Origin: an uncultured Collinsella sp.
GTDB taxonomy: Bacteria > Actinomycetota > Coriobacteriia > Coriobacteriales > Coriobacteriaceae
Reading direction: 5' to 3'
Assembly: GCA_958439775.1 (NCBI GenBank)
Contig: CAUBWQ010000037.1
Coordinates: 1 to 7,488, forward strand
Length of the DNA: 7,488 nucleotides
This document shows positions 1-5,800 of the stretch, one piece after another (the first letter of the stretch is position 1; each line of letters starts with the position of its first letter). The notes beneath the pieces were generated by a model. The model made no database searches, was not told the DNA's origin, and was given only the letters and a program-made list of their open reading frames with translations. The translations under genes and the position numbers were made by a program.

Positions 1-222
1 GAGATAGTCGTCATAGCCGGCGGTCTGCAGTTGCAGCAGCTGGAGGCGCTCGCATGCGGTCAGCAGGGAAGGGTCTATGTTGCCCAGGATCACGTCGGCA
101 TTGGCGACCTGTTCACGCGTGATGGCGTCGGAGCTCGTGTAGATAAAGTCCTTGCCCGGAGCGCTCGACTCAAGAATTGCGCGATGGCGGTCGTTGACGG
201 GCAGCAAAACCAGGATGTTCAC
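1..222 (-). CDS. D-2-hydroxyacid dehydrogenase, N-terminal part (partial, runs off left edge)
   Basis: Seventy-four codons read on the minus strand from a GTG start at 222-220 to the window edge without a stop. The protein begins MNILVLLPVNDRHRAIL and reaches LQLLQLQTAGYDDYL near residues 60-74. A short beta strand at the start, an ADVILGNID strand near residues 42-50 and an LxxLQLQTAG segment are typical of the N-terminal substrate-binding half of NAD-dependent D-2-hydroxyacid dehydrogenases (lactate, glycerate and phosphoglycerate dehydrogenase superfamily), which reduce 2-keto acids in the cytoplasm. The NAD-binding GxGxxG and the catalytic Arg/Glu/His lie outside the window, so the substrate cannot be named. 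The start is chosen because an AAAGGA ribosome binding site sits 6 bases upstream of the GTG and the hydrophobic first strand begins directly after it. It is transcribed away from the map terminator, and an inverted repeat lies just upstream. Confidence 0.75.
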   Translation of the reverse strand, partial: MNILVLLPVNDRHRAILESSAPGKDFIYTSSDAITREQVANADVILGNIDPSLLTACERLQLLQLQTAGYDDYL

Positions 223-241
223 AAGCAGTCCTTTCCGCTCG

Positions 242-276
242 ACCTGCCAAAAAGGGACAGGTTTATTTTGGCAGGT
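242..276. repeat. Intergenic inverted repeat (11-bp arms, 13-base spacer)
   Basis: ACCTGCCAAAA (242-252) is matched perfectly by TTTTGGCAGGT (266-276). The spacer holds an AGGGACAGGTTT stretch. It lies 19 bases upstream of the hydroxyacid dehydrogenase GTG and downstream of the map terminator. No U-tract follows on either strand, so it does not look like a terminator. AGGGACAG-type palindromic units resemble REP elements mobilised by RAYT (TnpA-REP) transposases in other genomes. An operator or 5'-leader hairpin for the dehydrogenase is the alternative. Confidence 0.6.
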
Positions 277-291
277 TGTATCAGGCAAAAC

Positions 292-346
292 GTTATAAAA
301 ACGCCGGGCTACGCGATGGTTAACATATCCATCGCGTAGCCCGGCG
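292..346 (-). terminator. Rho-independent terminator of the radical SAM-map unit
   Basis: A perfect 18-bp inverted repeat (302-319 with 329-346, arm CGCCGGGCTACGCGATGG) closes around a 9-base AT-rich loop. Read on the minus strand it begins 9 bases after the map stop codon and is followed directly by TTTTTATAAC (301-292), the expected U-tract. The other strand has no such tract, so it acts on the minus strand. Confidence 0.92.
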
Positions 347-355
347 CATCCACAG

Positions 356-1243
356 CTACCAGCTCAGCAGCTCGTAGCCATCCTCGGTCACCACGAGCTG
401 TACCTCGCACTGGGCCGAATCGCTGCCGTCCTTGGTGCGCACGCACCAGCCGTCACCCTTGCTGATCTTGATGTCGGGCGCTCCGGCGTTGACCATGGGC
501 TCGATGGTAAAGACCATGCCCGGAGCCATGATGGTGTCCACATCGGGCGCCTCGGTGGTAAAGCCCACAAACGGGTCCTCGTGGAACTCCTTACCGATAC
601 CGTGTCCGCCGTACTCGCGCACCACGCTAAAGCCGGCGTCCTCGACCGTCTTTTGCACGGCCTCGGCCATCACGGACAGCGGTAGCCATGGCTTGACGGC
701 CGCCAGACCCGCCTCCACGCTGGCGCGGGTGACGTCGACCAGGCGCTGGCGCTCGGCCGAGACCTCGCCGATGCAGAACATACGGCTCGAATCACTAAAG
801 TAACCGTCCAGGATCGTGGAGCAGTCCACGTTGATGATGTCGCCCTCGTGCAGCACATCCGCATCGCAGGGGATACCGTGGCAGACGACGTCGTTGATCG
901 AGGTGCACACGCTCTTGGGATAGCCCTCGTAGTTAAGATCGGCCGGCGTGCCGCCGTGCTCGACGGTGTAGTCGTAGATCATCTGGTCGATCTGGTTGGT
1001 GGTCATGCCCGCGGCGATGTGTTCGCCTACGTAATCGAGCACACCCACGTTGATGGCGGCCGAGCGCTTGATGCCCTCGATATCGGCGGGCGTCTTGTAG
1101 AGCGTGCGGGGCAGAACCTCCCAGCCCTCTTCCCACAAGCGCTCGAGGCGCTCATCAAAGGCGCTATGGCATTTCTTATATTTTTTGCCGCTGCCGCACC
1201 AGCAGACGTCGTTGCGGCCGGGCACGGGTCCATTGTCAAACAT
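356..1243 (-). CDS. map: Type I methionine aminopeptidase with N-terminal SEC-C zinc motif
   Basis: A 295-residue cytoplasmic metalloprotease that removes the initiator methionine from nascent proteins. Residues 10-26 form a SEC-C-type zinc-binding motif (Cys14, Cys16, Cys25, His26; CWCGSGKKYKKCH), an extension seen in a subset of bacterial MetAPs and thought to aid ribosome or protein contact. The pita-bread catalytic domain follows from about residue 50. All expected metal ligands are visible: Asp140 (INVD), Asp151 (FSDSS), His214 (GGHGIG), Glu248 (FTIEPM) and Glu280 (QCEVQ). The substrate-side His122 (CHGIP) and His221 (FHEDP) are also present, so the enzyme should be active. The ATG at 1243 has an AAAGGAA site about 8 bases upstream. 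It lies 55 bases after the radical SAM gene. A lone TATACT -10-like box at 1274-1269 could give a private promoter, but no -35 is recognisable. A strong terminator follows the stop. Confidence 0.96.
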   Translation of the reverse strand: MFDNGPVPGRNDVCWCGSGKKYKKCHSAFDERLERLWEEGWEVLPRTLYKTPADIEGIKRSAAINVGVLDYVGEHIAAGMTTNQIDQMIYDYTVEHGGTPADLNYEGYPKSVCTSINDVVCHGIPCDADVLHEGDIINVDCSTILDGYFSDSSRMFCIGEVSAERQRLVDVTRASVEAGLAAVKPWLPLSVMAEAVQKTVEDAGFSVVREYGGHGIGKEFHEDPFVGFTTEAPDVDTIMAPGMVFTIEPMVNAGAPDIKISKGDGWCVRTKDGSDSAQCEVQLVVTEDGYELLSW

Positions 1244-1298
1244 GGCTAACTTCCTTTCATTCGCAGCTAGTATAGCCCACTCACAGGGCAGCTGCGCG

Positions 1299-2075
1299 CT
1301 AGTAGCTCACCTGGCAGGGAATGCCGAGGGCGCGCACGCGCGCGGCGATGGCGTCGAGGGCCTCGGGCGCTGCTTTGGCAAGGCCGGCGACCGGCGTCTC
1401 GCGAGCCACCGTGTAGATGGTCGCTTCTTGTGGGCGAATACGCTCAAGCGCCGCGAGCCAGGGGGCAACGTACTCCTCGCCGGTGTTGTCGATGAGCTTG
1501 CCCTGATACTCGCCGGTCAAAAAGATCGTCTGGATAATAACGTGACCGTCAAAGCTTGCGAACGTCTCGATCTGGTGCTCGACGTCGTAGGGGCCAACAG
1601 GCTGGTCGAGCAGCTGGATAAATGCCGGGTCGACCGTATCGAGCTTAAGAATGTTGTCGTCGACCATCATGAGCGCGTCGTGCACCTCGGGACGGTCGGC
1701 GCGCGTGCCGTTGGAAAGCACGGCGATCTTGGAGTTTGGGGCAAGCTCGTCGCGCAGCGCGACGGCGCCGGCGATGGCCTGCGGAAACTCCGGTGCGGCG
1801 GTGGGCTCGCCGTTGCCTGCGAAGGTGATCACATCGGGGAGCTCGCCCTCGGCTGCCATCTCGCGCAGCTTTGCCTCGAGCGCGTCGAGTACCACGGCAG
1901 CTGTGTTGTACGGCTCATGGCAGGGACGCTCGGCGTTGAGGCCGTTTTCGCAGTAAATGCAGTCGAACGTGCAGATTTTGCCGCTGGCCGGCATCATGTT
2001 GACGCCGAGCGAGAGACCAAGGCGACGGCTGCGAACGGGCCCAAAGATGGGGCTGGCATTCAAAAACGTAGACAT
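1299..2075 (-). CDS. Radical SAM protein, COG0731-like Fe-S oxidoreductase
   Basis: About 258 residues from the ATG at 2075. The cluster motif CTFDCIYC gives Cys35, Cys39 and Cys42 (CxxxCxxC), which would bind the [4Fe-4S] cluster that cleaves S-adenosylmethionine. Before it is the family signature FGPVRSRRLGLSLGVNMMP (residues 11-29). After it is a GNGEPT motif (residues 87-92), the SAM-contacting GGE-like strand. This pattern matches the COG0731 group, related to wyosine-type tRNA-modifying enzymes, but the bacterial members have no settled reaction and I assign none. A GAGGAG ribosome binding site (2090-2085) lies 9 bases before this ATG and only 3 bases before an in-frame ATG at 2081. The open frame continues to 2189, but that extension has no family similarity. 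It is probably co-transcribed with map and is divergent from the alpha/beta hydrolase. Confidence 0.88.
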   Translation of the reverse strand: MSTFLNASPIFGPVRSRRLGLSLGVNMMPASGKICTFDCIYCENGLNAERPCHEPYNTAAVVLDALEAKLREMAAEGELPDVITFAGNGEPTAAPEFPQAIAGAVALRDELAPNSKIAVLSNGTRADRPEVHDALMMVDDNILKLDTVDPAFIQLLDQPVGPYDVEHQIETFASFDGHVIIQTIFLTGEYQGKLIDNTGEEYVAPWLAALERIRPQEATIYTVARETPVAGLAKAAPEALDAIAARVRALGIPCQVSY

Positions 2076-2211
2076 AGACATATGCTCCTCAAGACAATTG
2101 TGCCTAAGCATAGCATCGGCTCCAAAGCAAGGTGCGGGCTCTTGCTTTACAAGTTTCGTTTTTTCACGTCGCTCATTATGCCGTGTCATGAAAAGCCTCG
2201 GGTCGGGTAAA

Positions 2212-2225
2212 GTTAATCTGTTAAC
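2212..2225. promoter_or_regulatory. Short palindrome GTTAA-N4-TTAAC in the divergent intergenic region
   Basis: The region between the radical SAM start (2075) and the hydrolase start (2301) is 225 bases and must hold the signals for both genes. It contains a perfect 5-bp palindrome, GTTAA TCTG TTAAC, which could be a dimeric regulator site. I could not place a convincing -35/-10 pair for either direction; a CATAAT box on the minus strand (revcomp of 2172-2177) is the best single -10 candidate, with a poor -35. Confidence 0.25.
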
Positions 2226-2300
2226 AAGGCGTAAAGCAATGCGGGTCTATCCAGCCGTACTGACGCGCAACTGGATGGGCGTTGATGATGGGGGCACAAC

Positions 2301-3098
2301 ATGGATTTTACGGTCGAGAATGCGGGCACCACGATTGCCTGTCGCGAATATGCCGGCCCGGATGTGTCGCCTGATACTCCTGCCTTGGTGTGCGTGCACG
2401 GCGCTTGTGTCGACGGCACATTTTTCGACGGCATCGCATGTGAGCTCAGTCGCAACTACCGCGTAATTGCCTATGACCGCCGCGGCTGTGGCGGCAGCAG
2501 CGAAGCGGCAGACGGCAGCTATGATCTTGCCGCTCAGGCCGCCGACCTGCAGGCCGTGATCGAACACGTTGGCGCTCCGACAAATGTGCTTGCGCACAGC
2601 GCCGGTACGTTGGTGGCGCTGGAGCTTCTTCGCACCGAACCCCATCTCGTCGCCCGTGCGATTCTGCATGAGCCGGCTGTGTCGGCCGAAGGCGTCGGCA
2701 TGGGCGCAGCTCCGATTTTGCTCGATATGATTGCGGCTGGAAAGGTTTCAAGGGCGCTTCGGCTTTTCTTGGGAGCTCTCGGCGACTTGGACCCCGAGGC
2801 TCCTGGGACGATCGAAGCGGAAGCCAAGCATGCCCTGCGCAATGGTCGTTGCTTTATGGCCAATGAATACGGAACAAATATGACATATGCTCCCGACTGG
2901 GAGCGCGCCCGCGAATCAAAGGCGGTGTCGGCTGTGTTTTTGGGCGAGCTTTCGGTCGGTACACCCCGCGAGGCTGGTACGCGAGCGGCTGCCGAATATC
3001 TCGATTGCCCCCTTGTGACGATCCCGGGCGCGCATAACGGTTTGCGCGATCGCCCCGTTACGGCGGCAAACGCCGTTCACGATGTCTTGGAGCGTTAG
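2301..3098 (+). CDS. Alpha/beta hydrolase fold protein
   Basis: A 265-residue soluble serine hydrolase of the alpha/beta fold. The oxyanion-hole motif is HGA at residues 33-35 (VCVHGACVDG). The conserved YDRRGCGGSS segment is at residues 58-67. The nucleophile elbow is LAHSAG with Ser100. The general base is probably His245 in PGAHNG. The acid is less certain; Glu216 and Glu124 are candidates. The elbow has Ala98 where GxSxG proteins have the first Gly, a common tolerated change. There is no signal peptide or membrane segment. The architecture fits small esterase or haloperoxidase-like hydrolases, and the substrate cannot be inferred. The ATG at 2301 follows a weak GGGGG ribosome binding site, and an in-frame TGA at 2283 rules out an upstream start. 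It is transcribed divergently from the radical SAM gene and is followed by an imperfect hairpin. Confidence 0.88.
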   Translation: MDFTVENAGTTIACREYAGPDVSPDTPALVCVHGACVDGTFFDGIACELSRNYRVIAYDRRGCGGSSEAADGSYDLAAQAADLQAVIEHVGAPTNVLAHSAGTLVALELLRTEPHLVARAILHEPAVSAEGVGMGAAPILLDMIAAGKVSRALRLFLGALGDLDPEAPGTIEAEAKHALRNGRCFMANEYGTNMTYAPDWERARESKAVSAVFLGELSVGTPREAGTRAAAEYLDCPLVTIPGAHNGLRDRPVTAANAVHDVLER

Positions 3099-3129
3099 CA
3101 CGCTCGATGACCTGCGGGGAGGGGGACTG

Positions 3130-3162
3130 TTGGCGTTTCGTCATTGTTAACGAATGCGCCAA
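3130..3162. other. Imperfect hairpin downstream of the hydrolase
   Basis: TTGGCG (3130-3135) pairs with CGCCAA (3157-3162). Inside it TTCGT (3137-3141) pairs with ACGAA (3150-3154) across an 8-base loop. It lies 31 bases after the hydrolase stop and could slow or end transcription, but no U-tract follows, so a classical terminator is not supported. Confidence 0.35.
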
Positions 3163-3212
3163 TAACCACGCGCCCGCGGTTCCATTACCACCGTTTGCCA
3201 GGTCATAAAAAT

Positions 3213-3254
3213 GTAACAGCATTCACGTGCTTACCTGCATCGGCAAGGTGTTAC
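3213..3254. other. Overlapping short inverted repeats upstream of the response regulator
   Basis: GTAACA (3213-3218) matches TGTTAC (3249-3254). Within this span two smaller hairpins can form: GTAA(CA)GC..A/TGCTTAC at 3213-3233, and ACCTGC/GCAAGGT at 3233-3249. They share bases, so they exclude one another. They lie just before the candidate -35 box, which favours an operator over a leader RNA. I see no match to the c-di-GMP riboswitch core. Confidence 0.22.
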
Positions 3255-3256
3255 CC

Positions 3257-3285
3257 TTGTAGCATTTGGAACCCACCGCTACCAT
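3257..3285 (+). promoter_or_regulatory. Candidate sigma-70 promoter for the response regulator-Hpt operon
   Basis: TTGTAG (3257-3262) and TACCAT (3280-3285) each match the consensus at 4 of 6 positions and are separated by exactly 17 bases. This would place the transcript start near 3292, about 18 bases before the ATG, just including the AAAGGG ribosome binding site (3298-3303). Confidence 0.35.
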
Positions 3286-3309
3286 GCGAAACTATCGAAA
3301 GGGCCCCAT

Positions 3310-5190
3310 ATGCTCAATAATCACGAGGTCAATCTAACCGACGAGGAGGCTGCCGCTGAGGTCGCCCGCGTCGCGAAGACCTACCCCGTGGTGCGTTTGC
3401 TGTCGGCCGATCAGATTAAGAGCGAGCCTAACTGCCTGCTCGCCGGCGATCGCTGCCCTTGTCTGCGTCAGTCGAGTCTTGAGGCCTTGGCAGGTTCCGA
3501 TGATGTATCGGAGCAGCTGCTCAATGATGGTACCGAGTACCGCGCTCGCCTGCGCCCTCTGAAGGTCGAGGGCGAGCCTCACGTCCTGCTGATGGTGCGT
3601 CCGATCGATGAGCAAGAGGCTGCAGAAGAGGACCTCGTCTACACCGACGTGCTGACGAGTGTGCGCAATCGCCGATATTACGAGGAAAAGCTCCGTAGCG
3701 CCCGCATGAATGCCGGCGTTGCGGTGATCGACCTTGATGATTTTAGGGTCTTCAACGATACGTGTGGCCGTCATGCCGGCGACCTTGCGCTCGGTGCTGT
3801 GGCGACAGCCATACGCAGCGGAATTCGTTCGACTGACGAGCTTGTACGCTATGGCTGCGACAAGTTTGTGGTCGTCATGCCCAATATTCCCTCCGATGAC
3901 TTCACCCGTCGCCTGCACCAGGTGTCCGATGCCGTTCATGCCACGATTGTTCCGGGCCATGAGTACGTGAGCTTGACGGCATGTATTGGTGGCGTTCGCA
4001 TTCATGGCGAGACGGTCGATGAGGGAGTTGGCCGCGCTGTCCAGTTATTGAGCCGCGCTAAGGCAAAAGCCGGTACGGTCGTGACCGACGCCGATTCCAT
4101 CGAAGCCTTCCAAAGCGAAAAGCCTTTGGTGCTTATTGTCGATGACTCCGACATGAACCGAGCCATTCTCAACGAGATGCTCAAGGACGAGTATTGCATC
4201 CTCGAGGCCGACAACGGTCGTACGGCGCTCGACATGGTCGACCGCTATGGCGATGAGTTGTCGCTCGTGCTGCTGGATATTGTCATGCCGGGCATAAGCG
4301 GCTTTGAGGTGCTGGCCGATCTGTCGCGCCGATCGGGTATCGACAATCTGCCTTTCATCATGATTTCGAGCGAAGATTCCGATGATATGGTTCTGCGCGC
4401 GTACGAGCTGGGCGCCTCGGACTATATCAACCGCCCGTTTGACTCCCGTGTCGTGCGCCGGCGTGTAAGCAACACCATCCGCCTATACGCCAAACAGCGC
4501 CGCCTGACGAGTTTGCTGTCCCAGCAGTACAACGAGCGCGTCAAGAACAGTCGCATGCTCATCGACATCATGGCCGGCGTTATGGAGCTTCGCAATGGCG
4601 AGAGCGGCAGGCACGTTACGAACATCGAGAAGCTGACCGAGCTGCTGCTTGGCTGTCTGGTCCAGCGTAGCGGCACGATCTCCCTCGACAATGAGGAACG
4701 CTCTACGATTGCCCTGGCTTCGGCGCTGCACGATATCGGCAAGATGTCGATTGACGATGCAATTCTCAACAAACCCGGGCGCCTTACGCCCGAGGAGTTC
4801 GAGATTATGAAGACGCATACCACGATGGGCGCCGACATGCTGCGTGAGCTGGGCCGCCATCACGTCGGCAATGCGCTTATGGAATATGCGTACCAGATTG
4901 CGCGTTGGCATCACGAGCGCTGGGACGGCAAGGGCTATCCCGATGGCCTTAAGGGCGACGAGATTCCCATTGCCGCGCAGGTGGTCTCGGTGGCCGACGT
5001 GTATGATGCGCTGACGAGCGTGCGCGTGTACAAGGACGCTATCCCGCACAAGGAGGCGATCCAGATGATCCTGGACGGTAAGTGCGGCACCTTTAACCCG
5101 CTGTTGCTCGACTGCCTGCTCGAGGTGCAAGACCGTATTGCCGAGACGTTGGCACGCCCCGCCGACGTTGTCGCGTTTCCCACGATTTAG
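3310..5190 (+). CDS. Response regulator: degenerate GGDEF - REC - HD-GYP
   Basis: A 626-residue cytoplasmic c-di-GMP signalling protein. Residues 1-108 are unassigned and hold a Cys cluster (Cys42, Cys49, Cys51). Residues 109-260 are a GGDEF domain with DVLTSVRNRR and IDLDDFRVFND, but the signature is GCDKF (182-186). The I-site RxxD is kept as Arg173-Asp176, exactly five residues before it. Residues 271-393 are a REC domain with Asp278/Asp279, phospho-acceptor Asp323 (LLDIVMPG), Ser353, and Arg375 where Lys is usual (NRPF). Residues about 400-610 are HD-GYP with a full ligand set: Glu431, His435, His474-Asp475 (HDIGK), His503, His534-His535, Asp563, plus GKGYP at 541-545. The expected output is phosphorylation-controlled hydrolysis of c-di-GMP, with the GGDEF domain probably a ligand sensor rather than a cyclase. 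The ATG follows AAAGGG by 6 bases. The Hpt gene begins 23 bases later. Confidence 0.95.
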   Translation: MLNNHEVNLTDEEAAAEVARVAKTYPVVRLLSADQIKSEPNCLLAGDRCPCLRQSSLEALAGSDDVSEQLLNDGTEYRARLRPLKVEGEPHVLLMVRPIDEQEAAEEDLVYTDVLTSVRNRRYYEEKLRSARMNAGVAVIDLDDFRVFNDTCGRHAGDLALGAVATAIRSGIRSTDELVRYGCDKFVVVMPNIPSDDFTRRLHQVSDAVHATIVPGHEYVSLTACIGGVRIHGETVDEGVGRAVQLLSRAKAKAGTVVTDADSIEAFQSEKPLVLIVDDSDMNRAILNEMLKDEYCILEADNGRTALDMVDRYGDELSLVLLDIVMPGISGFEVLADLSRRSGIDNLPFIMISSEDSDDMVLRAYELGASDYINRPFDSRVVRRRVSNTIRLYAKQRRLTSLLSQQYNERVKNSRMLIDIMAGVMELRNGESGRHVTNIEKLTELLLGCLVQRSGTISLDNEERSTIALASALHDIGKMSIDDAILNKPGRLTPEEFEIMKTHTTMGADMLRELGRHHVGNALMEYAYQIARWHHERWDGKGYPDGLKGDEIPIAAQVVSVADVYDALTSVRVYKDAIPHKEAIQMILDGKCGTFNPLLLDCLLEVQDRIAETLARPADVVAFPTI

Positions 5191-5213
5191 TTTGACCAAA
5201 GGAGTTTTAATCC

Positions 5214-5570
5214 ATGATTTCCATGCGTGAGGCGTATGAGAAGATCGGCGCTAATTATGATGACGCGTGCGCTCGGCTGATGGGCGAGGAAATGCTTGCC
5301 CGCTTTGCCCTCAAGTTTTTGGATGACGAGAGCATGGACAAGCTGGAGGCCGCCATGGCGGCAGGAGACGCCGAAGGTGCGTTTATGGCAGCGCACACGC
5401 TCAAGGGCGTGAGCCAGAACTTGGGATTCGATAATCTGTACGAGCCGGCGGTCGTGGTGACCGAGGCGCTGCGCGGCGCCGATGCCGTTGACGACGCTCG
5501 CGAGGGAATGCATGCGCTGCAGCAGCAATATGCGGCTACGATGTCGGCTCTGCGCGAGGCGGCCGAATAA
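5214..5570 (+). CDS. Stand-alone Hpt (histidine phosphotransfer) protein
   Basis: A 118-residue all-helical protein. The phospho-accepting His61 sits in AAHTLKGVSQNLGF (residues 59-72), the HxLKGxSxxLG signature of Hpt domains. The rest is a single Hpt bundle with a C-terminal helix (residues about 94-117) and no kinase, REC or membrane part. Such proteins shuttle phosphoryl groups between the REC domain of a hybrid kinase and the REC of an output regulator. The partner is very likely the response regulator directly upstream: the gap is 23 bases and holds only a strong AAAGGAG site (5198-5204) 9 bases before the ATG, so they form an operon. No histidine kinase is visible, so the donor must be encoded elsewhere. 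Alternatively the Hpt acts as a phosphate sink for the regulator. An in-frame second ATG at 5223 is a less well spaced start. Confidence 0.93.
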   Translation: MISMREAYEKIGANYDDACARLMGEEMLARFALKFLDDESMDKLEAAMAAGDAEGAFMAAHTLKGVSQNLGFDNLYEPAVVVTEALRGADAVDDAREGMHALQQQYAATMSALREAAE

Positions 5571-5594
5571 GAGCTTGCGAGCCTTGATGACTAT

Positions 5595-5687
5595 GAGAGT
5601 GGATAATCTCCCGTTTTAGGCCCGGTGGTGGCCTCGAAGTGGGAGATTATCCACTCTCGTTCGATACGTGTCCAAAAATCCACTCTC
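5595..5687. repeat. Structured intergenic repeat: 18-bp inverted repeat plus a third half-site
   Basis: GAGAGTGGATAATCTCCC (5595-5612) is matched perfectly by its reverse complement at 5641-5658. Between them a smaller hairpin, AGGCC/GGCCT (5618-5622 with 5630-5634), can form. The terminal ten bases of the right arm, ATCCACTCTC, recur at 5678-5687. No T-tract follows the stem. The layout resembles a REP/BIME-type dispersed unit or a non-autonomous mobile remnant. It sits between the Hpt stop and the next transcription unit and may also stabilise or end the operon mRNA. Confidence 0.75.
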
Positions 5688-5746
5688 ACCCCTTCTGATT
5701 AGTGAATGGGCTATGCGCACTGGCGGGGCTTTCCGCATGCAATCAA

Positions 5747-5780
5747 TATCGTTGTTCGATAAACTGTTCGAATAACGATA
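5747..5780. promoter_or_regulatory. Candidate operator: 13-bp imperfect palindrome before the DUF2975 gene
   Basis: TATCGTTGTTCGA (5747-5759) and TCGAATAACGATA (5768-5780) are inverted copies with one mismatch and an 8-base spacer. The half-site centres are 21 bp apart, two helical turns. The site ends 20 bases before the ATG at 5801 and covers a GATAAA box (5758-5763) that could be the -10. The regulator encoded second in the operon is the natural candidate binder (autoregulation). Confidence 0.5.
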
Positions 5781-5800
5781 GAGTCGATGAGGGTGAGTGT

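Noticed and set aside
31..339. A 102-codon plus-strand frame at the left edge.
   Set aside because: It overlaps the minus-strand dehydrogenase, runs through the inverted repeat and ends inside the terminator stem.
1244..1298. Possible palindrome around GCCC-ACTCACA-GGGC and CTAGTA direct repeats between the radical SAM gene and map.
   Set aside because: The arms are only 4 bases and the repeats 6 bases; this is expected by chance and no T-tract follows.
1104..2210. A 368-codon open frame on the plus strand across map and the radical SAM gene.
   Set aside because: It is antisense to two genes with intact catalytic motifs, has no recognisable domain and no ribosome binding site. Long antisense frames are common in GC-rich DNA.
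3163..3309. A c-di-GMP (GEMM) riboswitch before the response regulator.
   Set aside because: The conserved core and tetraloop-receptor pattern is not present, and the best promoter leaves only an 18-base leader.
3334..4005. A 223-codon minus-strand frame opposite the GGDEF domain.
   Set aside because: It is antisense to a clear coding region and has no motif or start signal.
4483..5199. A 238-codon minus-strand frame opposite the HD-GYP domain.
   Set aside because: It is a shadow of the response regulator, with His/Arg-rich low-information protein and no family signature.
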